Source: Streptomyces violaceorubidus
GTDB lineage: Bacteria > Actinomycetota > Actinomycetes > Streptomycetales > Streptomycetaceae
Reading direction: 5' to 3'
DNA length: 64,000 nucleotides
Assembly (NCBI RefSeq): GCF_000717995.1
Contig: NZ_JODM01000011.1
Coordinates: 93,449 to 157,448, forward strand
Shown here: one piece after another, positions 52,625-63,905 of the stretch
Numbering within the stretch: position 1 is the first letter of the stretch
How the letters are laid out: each line of letters opens with the position of its first letter
Position numbers and translations under genes: made by a program
Notes under the pieces: model-generated
Told to the model about the DNA's origin: nothing
The model's database searches: none
The model's input: only the letters and a program-made list of their open reading frames with translations

Positions 52625-55189
52625 ATGGGACGCGGCAAGCTTCGGATCTACCTCGGTGCGGCACCGGGCGTCGGCAAGACCTACGCGATGCTGTCCGAGG
52701 CGCACCGGCGGGTCGAACGGGGCACCGACTGCGTGGTGGCCCTCGTCGAGCACCACGGCAGGGCACGCACCGAGGTGATGCTGCGCGGCCTGGAGCAGGT
52801 GCCGCGCCGGGAGGTCGAGTACCGGGGCGCCGTCTTCACCGAGCTGGACCTGGACGCGGTGCTGGCGCGCCGCCCCCGGGTGGCGCTGGTGGACGAGCTG
52901 GCCCACACCAACGTCCCCGGCCTGCGCAACGCCAAGCGCTGGCAGGACGTCGAGGAACTCCTCGCCGCCGGCATCGACGTCGTCTCGACGGTCAACATCC
53001 AGCACCTGGAGTCACTCGGCGACGTCGTGGAGTCCATCACCGGCGTACGGCAGCAGGAGACCGTGCCCGACGAGGTGGTGCGGCGCGCGGACCAGATCGA
53101 ACTGGTCGACATGTCGCCGCAGGCGCTGCGCCGGCGCATGGCCCACGGCAACATCTACCAGCCGGACAAGGTCGACGCGGCCCTGTCCAACTACTTCCGC
53201 CCCGGCAACCTCACCGCCCTGCGCGAGCTGGCGCTGCTGTGGGTCGCCGACCGGGCCGACGAGTACCTCCAGCAGTACCGCAGCGAGCACCGGGTCTCGA
53301 AGATCTGGGGCTCGCGCGAGCGCATCGTGGTCGGCCTGACCGGCGGTCCCGAGGGCCGGACGCTGATACGGCGGGCCGCGCGCCTCGCCGAGAAGGGCGC
53401 CGGCGGCGAGGTACTGGCGGTGTACATAGCCCGCAGCGACGGGCTGACCTCCGCCTCCCCGAAGGAGCTGGCGGTGCAGCGCACCCTCGTGGAGGACCTC
53501 GGCGGCACCTTCCACCACGTGCTCGGCGAGGACATACCGGCCGCCCTCCTCGACTTCGCCCGAGGCGTCAACGCCACCCAGATCGTCCTCGGCTCCTCAC
53601 GCCGCAAGACCTGGCAGTACGTCTTCGGACCCGGCGTCGGCGCCACCGTCGCCCGCGAGTCCGGCTCCGACCTGGACGTCCACATCGTGACCCACGAGGA
53701 GGTCGCCAAGGGGCGCGGACTGCCGGTGGCCAGGGGCGCGCGGCTCGGCCGGTCCCGGAGCGTCTGGGGCTGGTTCGTGGGCCTGGGCGGGCCGGTGCTG
53801 CTGACCCTGCTGCTCAACACCGTCCACCTCGGGCTCGCCAACGACGTGCTGTTCTACCTCGCGCTGACCGTCGCGGCCGCCCTGCTCGGCGGGCTGTACC
53901 CGGCGCTCGCCTCGGCCGCGGTCGGGTCGCTGCTGCTGAACTGGTTCTTCACGCCCCCCGTCAACCGGATCACCATCGCCGACCCGAGGAACATCCTTGC
54001 GCTCGCCATATTCGTGGGCGTCGCGCTCTCCGTCGCCTCGGTCGTCGACGTCGCGGCCCGCCGCACCCACCAGGCCGCCCGGCTGCGCGCCGAGTCGGAG
54101 ATCCTGTCCTTCCTCGCCGGTGACGTGCTGCGCGGCGAGACCAGCCTGGAGACGCTGCTGGAGCGGGTGCGCGAGACCTTCGCCATGGAGTCGGCCGCCC
54201 TCCTGGAGCGGGAGGGCGACCTGGCGCCCTGGACCTGTGCGGGGCGCGCCGGGTCGGGACCGCCGGTCGACCGGCCGGAGGACGCGGACGTGGACATGCC
54301 CGTCGGCGACCACATGGCCCTCGCGCTGACCGGCCGGGTCCTGCCCGCCGAGGACCGCCGGGTGCTGGCCGCCTTCGCCGCCCAGGCCGCCGTCGTCCTG
54401 GACCGGCGCCGCCTGCGCGAGGAGGCCGACCGGGCCAGTGCGCTGGCCGAGGGCAACCGCATCCGCACGGCGCTGCTGGCCGCCGTCAGCCACGACCTGC
54501 GCACCCCGCTGGCCGGGATCAAGGCGGCGGTGACCAGCCTCAGATCCGACGACGTGGCCTGGTCCGAGGAGGACCAGGCGGAGCTGCTCGAAGGCATCGA
54601 GGAGGGCGCCGACCGCCTCGACCACCTCGTGGGCAACCTCCTCGACATGTCCCGCCTGCAGACCGGCACCGTCACCCCGCTGATCCGCGAGATCGACGTG
54701 GACGAGGTGGCGCCGATGGCACTCGGCGGGGTGCCCGAGGGCAGCGCGGAACTGGACATCCCCGAGACGCTGCCCATGGTCGCCGTGGACGCCGGGCTCC
54801 TGGAGCGGGCGATGGCCAACCTGGTGGAGAACGCCGTCAAGTACAGTCCGGACGGCCGGACCGTCCTGGTCGCGGCCAGTGCCCTCGCCGACCGCGTCGA
54901 GGTACGGGTCGTCGACCGAGGGCCGGGCGTGCCGGACGAGGCCAAGGACCGCATCTTCGAGCCGTTCCAGCGCTACGGCGACGCCCCGCGCGGGGCCGGG
55001 GTGGGACTCGGCCTGGCCGTGGCCCGCGGCTTCGCCGAGGCGATGGGCGGCACCCTGAACGCCGAGGACACCCCCGGCGGGGGCCTCACCATGGTCCTCA
55101 CCCTCCGCGCGGTGGGCTCGTCCGGCTCGTCCGGTGAAACCGTGCCGACCCACCCCCTGGCCACAGCAGAAAGGCAGGCCGCCCGATGA
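52625..55189 (+). CDS. kdpD: KdpD sensor histidine kinase
   Basis: 854 aa. N-terminal KdpD domain with Walker A GAAPGVGKT (11-19) and DELAHTNVPG; Usp-like domain (~225-365, ending in a SSRRKTWQ-like loop); four transmembrane helices (~375-480); a GAF-like region; HisKA with H623 in AAVSHDLRTPLAG; HATPase (N box NLVENAVKYS). It senses K+ limitation or ionic stress. The kdpFABC transporter genes are not in this window, so this is a split locus. Stop overlaps kdpE (ATGA). Confidence 0.95.
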   Translation: MGRGKLRIYLGAAPGVGKTYAMLSEAHRRVERGTDCVVALVEHHGRARTEVMLRGLEQVPRREVEYRGAVFTELDLDAVLARRPRVALVDELAHTNVPGLRNAKRWQDVEELLAAGIDVVSTVNIQHLESLGDVVESITGVRQQETVPDEVVRRADQIELVDMSPQALRRRMAHGNIYQPDKVDAALSNYFRPGNLTALRELALLWVADRADEYLQQYRSEHRVSKIWGSRERIVVGLTGGPEGRTLIRRAARLAEKGAGGEVLAVYIARSDGLTSASPKELAVQRTLVEDLGGTFHHVLGEDIPAALLDFARGVNATQIVLGSSRRKTWQYVFGPGVGATVARESGSDLDVHIVTHEEVAKGRGLPVARGARLGRSRSVWGWFVGLGGPVLLTLLLNTVHLGLANDVLFYLALTVAAALLGGLYPALASAAVGSLLLNWFFTPPVNRITIADPRNILALAIFVGVALSVASVVDVAARRTHQAARLRAESEILSFLAGDVLRGETSLETLLERVRETFAMESAALLEREGDLAPWTCAGRAGSGPPVDRPEDADVDMPVGDHMALALTGRVLPAEDRRVLAAFAAQAAVVLDRRRLREEADRASALAEGNRIRTALLAAVSHDLRTPLAGIKAAVTSLRSDDVAWSEEDQAELLEGIEEGADRLDHLVGNLLDMSRLQTGTVTPLIREIDVDEVAPMALGGVPEGSAELDIPETLPMVAVDAGLLERAMANLVENAVKYSPDGRTVLVAASALADRVEVRVVDRGPGVPDEAKDRIFEPFQRYGDAPRGAGVGLGLAVARGFAEAMGGTLNAEDTPGGGLTMVLTLRAVGSSGSSGETVPTHPLATAERQAAR

Positions 55190-55869
55190 CCCGGGTGCTC
55201 GTGATCGACGACGAACCGCAGATCGTGCGGGCCCTCGTGATCAACCTCAAGGCACGGCACTACGAGGTCGACGCCGCCCACGACGGAGCCACCGCCCTCC
55301 AGCTCGCCGCCGCCCGTCACCCCGACGTGGTGGTGCTGGACCTGGGCCTGCCCGACATGGACGGCGTCGAGGTGATCAGGGGACTGCGCGGCTGGACCCG
55401 GGTGCCGATCCTGGTGCTGTCCGCCCGGCACTCCTCCGACGAGAAGGTCGAGGCGCTCGACGCGGGCGCCGACGACTACGTCACCAAGCCCTTCGGCATG
55501 GACGAGCTGCTGGCCCGGCTGCGGGCCGCCGTCCGCCGGGCCGAACCCGTCCCGGGCGGCGAGGACGAGGTCGTCGTGGACACCGCGGAGTTCACCGTCG
55601 ACCTGGCCGCGAAGAAGGTCAACAGGGACGGCAGGGACGTACGCCTGACCCCCACCGAGTGGCACCTGCTGGAGGTGCTGGTGCGCAACACGGGGCGCCT
55701 GGTGAGCCAGAAGCAGCTGTTGCAGGAGGTGTGGGGGCCGTCGTACGGGACGGAGACGAACTACCTGCGGGTCTACATGGCTCAGCTGCGCCGCAAGCTG
55801 GAGGTGGACCCCGCGCACCCGCGGCACTTCATCACCGAGCCGGGCATGGGGTACCGCTTCGAGAAGTGA
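55186..55869 (+). CDS. kdpE: KdpE response regulator
   Basis: 227 aa OmpR-family regulator: D8/D9 acidic pair, D52 phospho-acceptor (VVVLDLGLP), KPFGMDELLAR, and a winged-helix C-terminus (ETNYLRVYMAQLRRKLE). ATG 55186 overlaps kdpD. It activates kdpFABC in other bacteria. Confidence 0.95.
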   Translation: MTRVLVIDDEPQIVRALVINLKARHYEVDAAHDGATALQLAAARHPDVVVLDLGLPDMDGVEVIRGLRGWTRVPILVLSARHSSDEKVEALDAGADDYVTKPFGMDELLARLRAAVRRAEPVPGGEDEVVVDTAEFTVDLAAKKVNRDGRDVRLTPTEWHLLEVLVRNTGRLVSQKQLLQEVWGPSYGTETNYLRVYMAQLRRKLEVDPAHPRHFITEPGMGYRFEK

Positions 55870-55950
55870 GCGGGAGCGCACGGGAGGTGAGGGGAGGTGA
55901 GCCTCGCCATCCCGTCGCGGGAGGGGTGCGTGGCTGTCGGCGGGCCCCGG

Positions 55951-55956
55951 TACGCT
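55951..55956 (+). promoter_or_regulatory. -10 box of a probable leaderless promoter
   Basis: TACGCT ends 6 nt before ATG 55963 of the OB-fold gene. Confidence 0.4.
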
Positions 55957-55962
55957 TCAGAT

Positions 55963-56361
55963 ATGAGTGCTGCTCCGCGTTCCGACAAGCCGGTGGGCCG
56001 GTTCCGGCGCATGTTCGACCGGCTCTCCTCGTCGCAGGAGGACCTGGAGTCGGAGGAACTGCGCGAGGACGCCGACACCGCCGGCTGCACCCGTATCGGA
56101 GACTGTCAGGACCGGCAGGTCGTGTCGGTTACTGGTACCTTGCGCACGGTCACCCTGCGACCGCGTGCGGGCGTTCCGGCCCTGGAGGCCGAGCTGTTCG
56201 ACGGCTCCGCCGCCCTGGACGTGGTGTGGCTGGGCCGGCGTTCCATCGTGGGCATAGAGCCGGGGCGCAAGCTCATCGCATCGGGCCGGGTCTCCATGAG
56301 CCACGGCCGCCGGGTGCTCTTCAACCCGAAATACGAACTGAGACCCCTCGGACGGGAGTAG
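55963..56361 (+). CDS. OB-fold nucleic-acid-binding domain protein
   Basis: 132 aa. DNA/RNA-binding OB fold (~50-128) with DRQVVSVTGTLRTVTLRP and RKLIASGRVSM. N-terminus is charged and helical. Conserved in the same place in mycobacteria (Rv2694c). Function unknown. GTG of DUF3159 follows 3 bp later, so one operon. Confidence 0.82.
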   Translation: MSAAPRSDKPVGRFRRMFDRLSSSQEDLESEELREDADTAGCTRIGDCQDRQVVSVTGTLRTVTLRPRAGVPALEAELFDGSAALDVVWLGRRSIVGIEPGRKLIASGRVSMSHGRRVLFNPKYELRPLGRE

Positions 56362-56364
56362 CCG

Positions 56365-57186
56365 GTGACGTCGCTCGACAAGCCGACCGAAGAGACGACA
56401 GAGGCCGACGACGCCCGGGCGGTGACGGAGGCCGCGCTGTTCGAGGCGTTCGGCGGCGTGCGGGGCATGATCGAGACGGTGCTGCCGGGGCTGCTCTTCG
56501 TCACCATCTTCACCCTCGACAACGACCTGCACATGTCGGCGATCGCCGCGCTGGCCGTGTCGGTGGTGCTGGTCGTCGTCCGGCTCGTGATGAAGGACAC
56601 CGTCAAGCACGCGTTCAGCGGGGTCTTCGGCGTCGCCTTCGGCGTGGTCTTCGCGATGATGACCGACAACGCCAAGAACTTCTATCTGCCGGGCATGCTC
56701 TACACCCTGGGTCTGGCACTGGGGTACATCGTCACCTCGCTGGCCGGGGTGCCGCTCATCGGCCTGATCCTCGGCCCGGTCTTCAAGGAGAACCTCTCCT
56801 GGCGCACCCGCAACCCGGGCCGCAAGAAGGCGTACACCAAGGCCAGCTACGCCTGGGGCTTCATCCTGCTCGCCAAGTCCGCGATCCTCTTCCCGCTGTA
56901 CTGGTGGGCGGACACCGAGCAGCTGGGCTGGGTCCTGGTCACCCTGAAGATCCCGCCCTTCCTGCTCGCCGTCTGGCTGACCTGGGTCTTCCTGGCCAAG
57001 GCGCCGGCGCCCATCGACGTGTTCGCGGAGATGGAGGCGGCGGAGGAGGCCGAGAAGGCCGAGCAGACGGAGAAGGCCGAGCGGGAACGGCGCGAGCAGC
57101 AGGCGGCCGACGAGAGCCTGCCGGGGCCGTCCGAGACCGACGGGGAGGCCGCGGACCTGCGCGGCGGCAGGCACCGCAAGGCCTGA
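56365..57186 (+). CDS. DUF3159 membrane protein
   Basis: 273 aa. Five to six transmembrane helices (~40-210) with the conserved block RNPGRKKAYTKASYAWG; C-terminus charged, with a coiled coil of Glu/Lys/Arg. Function unknown; conserved adjacent to ceoBC in Actinobacteria (Rv2693c). GTG 56365 right after the OB-fold gene. Confidence 0.87.
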   Translation: MTSLDKPTEETTEADDARAVTEAALFEAFGGVRGMIETVLPGLLFVTIFTLDNDLHMSAIAALAVSVVLVVVRLVMKDTVKHAFSGVFGVAFGVVFAMMTDNAKNFYLPGMLYTLGLALGYIVTSLAGVPLIGLILGPVFKENLSWRTRNPGRKKAYTKASYAWGFILLAKSAILFPLYWWADTEQLGWVLVTLKIPPFLLAVWLTWVFLAKAPAPIDVFAEMEAAEEAEKAEQTEKAERERREQQAADESLPGPSETDGEAADLRGGRHRKA

Positions 57187-57203
57187 CGGGCCGAGACGGG
57201 ACA

Positions 57204-57251
57204 GTACGGCGGTGGGGCGCCCGGTGCATTCCGGGCGCCCCACCGCCGTAC
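57204..57251. terminator. Bidirectional terminator between DUF3159 and ceoC
   Basis: Perfect 21-bp arms at 57204-57224 and 57231-57251, 6-nt loop. Confidence 0.88.
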
Positions 57252-57269
57252 ACGGGTCCTCCGCGCCGG

Positions 57270-57950
57270 TCAGACCAGGCCGTCGGGCCGCCGCCGGGCC
57301 GACAGCAGGTCCTCCAGCTGCTCCTCACGGGCCTGTGCGGCGACGAAGAGCAGCTCGTCGCCCGCCTCCAGGGAGTCCTCCGGGGACGGCGTCAGCACCC
57401 GGGTGCCGCGGATGATCGTCACCAGCGAGGTGTCCTCGGGCCACTGGACGTCGCCGACCTGGGTACCGGCCAGGGCCGACTCCTCCGGCAGCGTCAGCTC
57501 GACGAGGTTGGCGTCGCCGTGGCTGAAGCGCAGCAGCCGGACCAGGTCGCCGACGCTCACCGCCTCCTCGACCAGGGCCGACATCAGGCGCGGGGTGGAG
57601 ACGGCGACGTCCACGCCCCAGGACTCGTTGAAGAGCCACTCGTTCTTCGGGTTGTTCACCCGGGCGACCACGCGCGGGACGCCGTACTCCGTCTTGGCCA
57701 GCAGGGAGACGACGAGGTTGACCTTGTCGTCGCCCGTCGCGGCGATGACGACGTTGCAGCGCTGGAGCGCCGCCTCGTCCAGGGACGTGATCTCGCACGC
57801 GTCGGCGAGCAGCCACTCCGCCATCGGAACGCGCTCGACCGAGATGGCGGTCGGCGCCTTGTCGATCAGCAGGACCTCGTGGCCGTTCTCCAGGAGCTCG
57901 GCCGCGATCGAACGGCCGACCGCGCCGGCTCCGGCAATGGCGACCCTCAT
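57270..57950 (-). CDS. ceoC: TrkA/RCK-type K+ channel regulator CeoC
   Basis: 226 aa. Rossmann-type TrkA_N domain with GAGAVGRSIAAELLENGHEV (~7-26) and a TrkA_C domain (~140-215). Binds NAD(H) or nucleotide and controls K+ transport proteins. Second gene of a minus-strand operon; its ATG overlaps the ceoB stop by one base (TGATG). Confidence 0.92.
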   Translation of the reverse strand: MRVAIAGAGAVGRSIAAELLENGHEVLLIDKAPTAISVERVPMAEWLLADACEITSLDEAALQRCNVVIAATGDDKVNLVVSLLAKTEYGVPRVVARVNNPKNEWLFNESWGVDVAVSTPRLMSALVEEAVSVGDLVRLLRFSHGDANLVELTLPEESALAGTQVGDVQWPEDTSLVTIIRGTRVLTPSPEDSLEAGDELLFVAAQAREEQLEDLLSARRRPDGLV

Positions 57951-58621
57951 CAGTGACCGCCCTCCTCTTCGGGACCCTTGGCGAACGCCGCCTCGACCTT
58001 GTCGACCTCGTCGGTGCGCATCATCACGTGCACGAGGTCACCCTCCTGCAGGACGGTCTGCGAGGACGGCAGGATCGCCTCGCCGAGCCGGGTGACGAAC
58101 GCCACCCGCACGCCGGTCTCCTCCTGGAGCCGGCTGATCTTGTGGCCGACCCAGGCCGTGGAGGTGTGCACCTCGGCGAGCTGGACGCCCCCGGTGGGGT
58201 CGCGCCACAGCGGCTCGGCACCCGAGGGCAGCAGTCGGCGCAGCATCTGGTCGGCCGTCCAGCGGACGGTGGCCACGGTGGGGATGCCGAGGCGCTGGTA
58301 GACCTCGGCGCGGCGCGGGTCGTAGATGCGGGCGGCCACGTTCTCCACGCCGAACATCTCCCGTGCCACGCGGGCGGCGATGATGTTCGAGTTGTCGCCG
58401 CTGGAGACGGCGGCGAAGGCGCCGGCCTCCTCGATCCCCGCCTCGCGCAGGGTGTCCTGGTCGAAACCGATGCCGGTGACCCGGCGGCCGCCGAACGAGG
58501 AACCGAGGCGTCGGAAGGCGGTGGGGTCCCGGTCGATCACGGCGACCGTGTGTCCCTGCTGCTCCAGGGTCTGGGCGAGCGCGGAGCCCACGCGTCCGCA
58601 CCCCATGATGACAATGTGCAT
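57950..58621 (-). CDS. ceoB: TrkA/RCK-type K+ channel regulator CeoB
   Basis: 223 aa. TrkA_N with MGCGRVGSALAQTLEQQGH (~6-24) and SSGDNSNIIAARVA; TrkA_C (~130-215). A pair with CeoC. No TrkH/TrkG channel gene is nearby; the KimA-like permease is the only membrane transporter in the locus. GAGG is near ATG 58621. Confidence 0.92.
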   Translation of the reverse strand: MHIVIMGCGRVGSALAQTLEQQGHTVAVIDRDPTAFRRLGSSFGGRRVTGIGFDQDTLREAGIEEAGAFAAVSSGDNSNIIAARVAREMFGVENVAARIYDPRRAEVYQRLGIPTVATVRWTADQMLRRLLPSGAEPLWRDPTGGVQLAEVHTSTAWVGHKISRLQEETGVRVAFVTRLGEAILPSSQTVLQEGDLVHVMMRTDEVDKVEAAFAKGPEEEGGH

Positions 58622-58876
58622 CGCCTCACACCGCGCTTCCTGCGGGCCCGTCGGCCTTAGTGGATGTCGTGCTCATGTCTCTCTTTCGGCTCGCCTGGCG
58701 ACACGTCGCGGCCAGTGTGCGGGCCGCAGGGGAACATCATGCCGGTGCGCACCGACGCCGACGCCGCTAGGGGGCCGGGAGGGGGCCGGGAGGCCGGGTT
58801 CCCCCATCCGGAGCCAACCTCCCCCGTCGTCCGGATCCAACGTATCGGCAAGCCTCGCGGGCCCGCAGGAGCCGTC

Positions 58877-58990
58877 TCAACCCCTGGCCGACGACCCCCG
58901 GCGGCAGATGCTCCGGATGCTGGCGACCGTCAGGATCGAGAGGCCTACGAGGGTGGCGGCGCCGCCGATCAGCTCTGCGCTCAGGTGCAT
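58877..58990 (-). CDS. 37-aa single-span membrane protein upstream of ceoB
   Basis: From ATG 58990 (GGAGG 6 nt upstream, an excellent Shine-Dalgarno) to TGA at 58877. The product has a hydrophobic segment LIGGAATLVGLSILTVASI (~7-25) and a short basic tail (RSICRRGSSARG). It is on the same strand as ceoB/ceoC, 255 bp before ceoB, and divergent from the KimA-like gene. It could be a small accessory subunit of a K+ transport system, comparable in size with KdpF but without similarity to it. The SD and hydrophobic pattern support it; conservation is untested. Confidence 0.6.
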   Translation of the reverse strand: MHLSAELIGGAATLVGLSILTVASIRSICRRGSSARG

Positions 58991-59175
58991 GGGACCTCCA
59001 GGGGCGGCAGCGGCCGGACGTCGGACGGTGCTCGTCGTTGACGGGTCAGCAGTCATATAGGCATGCGAAAGCCGTCACCTGCGGAATCCGCAGCCGGAGC
59101 GCTCCTGGAATTCACCCGTAGAGCAGACGGCGGACGGATCGGGGTGGCGGTTGGGCGGTCGCGCGTTCGAACGCC

Positions 59176-59181
59176 TACGAT
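59176..59181 (+). promoter_or_regulatory. -10 box of a probable leaderless promoter
   Basis: TACGAT ends 8 nt before GTG 59190 of the KimA-like gene. Confidence 0.4.
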
Positions 59182-59189
59182 GCTCTGTT

Positions 59190-61298
<2,109 letters not shown>

Positions 61299-61358
61299 AC
61301 TGGACGGCTGTTGTCCTTTGTCGTCCACGTCGCCCCCGTTCTCTGGAGTCACCCCGCC

Positions 61359-62723
61359 ATGCAGGCAGAACCGAACAAGTCGCAGGCGGAGAAGCGAGCC
61401 GGGTCCGAGGCGGTCTCGCTGGTGGGCCAGGAGTACGAGGTCGAGGTCGGCCCCGTCGCCCACGGCGGCCACTGCATCGCCCGCACGTCCGAGGGGCAGG
61501 TGCTGTTCGTCCGGCACACGCTCCCCGGCGAGCGGGTCGTCGCCCGGGTCACCGAGGGCGAGGAGGGCGCCCGCTTCCTGCGCGCGGACGCGGTCGAGAT
61601 CCTGGACCCGTCCAAGGACCGCATCGAGGCCCCCTGCCCCTTCTCGGGCCCAGGTCGCTGCGGCGGCTGCGACTGGCAGCACGCCAAGCCGGGCGCCCAG
61701 CGCCGCCTGAAGGGCGAGGTCGTCGCCGAACAGCTCCAGCGCCTGGCGGGCCTGACCCCCGATGAAGCCGGCTGGGACGGCACGGTGATGCCGGCCGAGG
61801 GCGACAAGGTGCCGGCCGGCCAGGTCCCGTCGTGGCGCACGCGCGTGCAGTACGCCGTCGACGCGGAGGGCCGCGCGGGCCTGCGCAAGCACCGCTCCCA
61901 CGACGTCGAGCCGATCGACCACTGCATGATCGCGGCGGAGGGCGTCAGCGAGCTGGGCATCGAGCGCCGCGACTGGCCCGGCATGGCGACGGTGGAGGCG
62001 ATCGCGGCGACCGGCTCGCAGGACCGCCAGGTCATCCTGACCCCGCGGCCGGGCGCCCGCCTGCCGATCGTCGAACTGGACCGCCCGGTCTCCGTCATGC
62101 GGGTCGGCGAGAAGGACGGCGGCGTCCACCACGTCCACGGCCGCCCCTTCGTCCGCGAGCGCGCCGACGGCCGTACCTACCGGGTCGGCTCCGGCGGCTT
62201 CTGGCAGGTCCACCCGAAGGCGGCCGACACCCTGGTGACCGCGGTCATGCAGGGCCTGCTGCCCCGCAAGGGCGACATGGCCCTGGACCTGTACTGCGGC
62301 GTCGGCCTCTTCGCCGGCGCCCTGGCCGACCGCGTCGGCGACCAGGGCGCGGTCCTCGGCATCGAGTCCGGCAAGCGCGCCGTCGAGGACGCCCGCCACA
62401 ACCTCGCCGAGTTCGACCGCGTCCGCATCGAGCAGGGCAAGGTCGAGTCGGTCCTGCCCCGCACCGGGATCGACGAGGTCGACCTCATCGTCCTCGACCC
62501 GCCCCGCGCGGGCGCCGGCCGCAAGACGGTCCAGCACCTCTCCTCGCTGGGCGCCCGCCGAATCGCCTACGTGGCCTGCGACCCGGCCGCGCTCGCCCGG
62601 GACCTGGGGTACTTCCGGGACGGGGGGTACCGGGTGCGGATGCTGCGGGTGCTCGATCTGTTTCCGATGACGCACCACGTGGAGTGCGTGGCGATTCTGG
62701 AGCCTGCGGGCAAGGGGTCCTGA
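61359..62723 (+). CDS. TRAM-domain RNA (uracil-5-)-methyltransferase, TrmA/RumA family
   Basis: 454 aa. N-terminal TRAM domain (~20-85), a Cys cluster CPFSGPGRCGGC (~90-103) consistent with the [4Fe-4S] cluster of RumA, SAM-binding DLYCGVGLFAGALA (~310) and the catalytic Cys in ACDPAALARDL (~407). Methylates U at C5 of 23S rRNA or tRNA. ATG 61359 has GGAG 11 nt upstream; TTG 61311 is possible. Rv2689c is the mycobacterial counterpart by position. Confidence 0.9.
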   Translation: MQAEPNKSQAEKRAGSEAVSLVGQEYEVEVGPVAHGGHCIARTSEGQVLFVRHTLPGERVVARVTEGEEGARFLRADAVEILDPSKDRIEAPCPFSGPGRCGGCDWQHAKPGAQRRLKGEVVAEQLQRLAGLTPDEAGWDGTVMPAEGDKVPAGQVPSWRTRVQYAVDAEGRAGLRKHRSHDVEPIDHCMIAAEGVSELGIERRDWPGMATVEAIAATGSQDRQVILTPRPGARLPIVELDRPVSVMRVGEKDGGVHHVHGRPFVRERADGRTYRVGSGGFWQVHPKAADTLVTAVMQGLLPRKGDMALDLYCGVGLFAGALADRVGDQGAVLGIESGKRAVEDARHNLAEFDRVRIEQGKVESVLPRTGIDEVDLIVLDPPRAGAGRKTVQHLSSLGARRIAYVACDPAALARDLGYFRDGGYRVRMLRVLDLFPMTHHVECVAILEPAGKGS

Positions 62724-62942
62724 CCTGCGGTTTGGCGTAGCGGTAGCGGGACTCGACCTGTGTCGCGGTATCCACCATGTCCAGCGTCTAGGACCCGCAT
62801 TCACCTGCGGATTCGTACTGGAGTAACTGGTGGGAGCGGCAGCGCAGTATCCGGGCCTTCGGGACCCTTGACGCTCGTATGACGCTTGACTCCCGTGGTG
62901 AGGAAGACTGAACAGGGTGCTGCGACACCCGGAAGGCCCCTA

Positions 62943-63834
62943 GGACCTGTCGTCAAATGTCACGCCCACATCAGGAGTGATGCGAGGGCAACGGCGGCTT
63001 CGTAGGACTCCGCGTTCTTGTCGTAGCGGGTGGCGATGCCACGCCACTGTTTCAAGCGGTTGAAGCAGCGTTCCACGACGTTGCGCCGCTTGTAGACCTC
63101 ATGGTCGAAGGTCGGCGGGCGGCCTCCGCGGCTGCCGCGCCGGGCCCGGTTGCGGACCTGGTCGGCGCGCTCGGGAATCGTGTGCGGGATGCCCCGACGG
63201 CGAAGCCAGGTGCGGATCGCTTTGGAGCTGTAGCCCTTGTCGCCCAGGACGTGATCGGGCCGGACTCGGGGCCGTCCCGGTCCGAGGCGGGGCACCCGGA
63301 TCGCTTCCATCACGGTGGTGAACCGGGTGCAGTCGTTCGTGTTGCCGCCCGTCACGACGAAGCCGAGCGGGCGGCCGCGGCCGTCGCAGGCGAGGTGGAT
63401 CTTGCTGGTCAGCCCGCCTCTGGATCGGCCGAGGGCCGGGTCCCGGAGCCCCTTTTTCGGGCCCCGGCCGCGTGCTGGTGGGCGCGGACGACCGTGGAGT
63501 CGACCGACACCAGCCACTCGACGTCGCCTGCCGCGTCCGCCTTCGCCTGCGCGGCCCGCAGCATCCGGCCGAACGTCCCGTCCGCTGCCCACCTGCGGAA
63601 ACGCGTATGCAGCGTGGCCCACGGCCCGTAACACTCGGGCACGTCCCGCCAGGCCGTCCCGGTCCGGAACTTCCACACGATCCCGTTCAGGACCCTGCGG
63701 TCGTCCAGCCGCTTCCGCCCCCGCAACGAGGCGGGCAGCAGCGGCCGGACGAACTCCCACTCGGCATCAGTCAGTTCATGACGGCGTATCACGGCCCCAT
63801 GATCCACCAGCCGTGATCATTTGACGACACTGCC
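62943..63834. mobile_element. IS5-family insertion sequence (IS427-like), complete
   Basis: About 892 bp. Ends GGACCTGTCGTCAAATG (62943-62959) and, inverted, GGCAGTGTCGTCAAATG (63834 to 63818) share 14 of 17 bases. TA flanks each side (62941-62942 and 63835-63836), as expected for a 2-bp TA target duplication. It contains a two-frame transposase gene on the minus strand. Confidence 0.88.
62960..63807 (-). CDS. IS5-family transposase, two frames joined by -1 frameshift
   Basis: Frame A starts at GTG 63807 and reads 132 residues with the first DDE Asp in VSVDSTVVRAHQH. Frame B continues to 62960 with the second Asp in GDKGYSSKAIR and the Glu in VVERCFNRLKQWR. Frames overlap around CGAAAAAGGGG (about 63448-63458), where a -1 slip on AAA joins them. 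Full product would be ~280 aa. It may be active, since all DDE residues and the frameshift site are present. Confidence 0.88.
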
Positions 63835-63905
63835 TAGATAGAGCGGGCTGACATAAGGCTCACGCGATTACCACGAGTGACTTCCACTGCCGATCAAGTC
63901 GTCTA

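Noticed and set aside
58657..58851. 64-aa minus-strand frame between ceoB and the small membrane ORF
   Set aside because: No SD, low-complexity Pro/Gly composition and no hydrophobic or conserved pattern.
62724..62942. Possible tRNA gene as IS target
   Set aside because: No cloverleaf-forming sequence or TTCRANYC box found between the methyltransferase gene and the IS.
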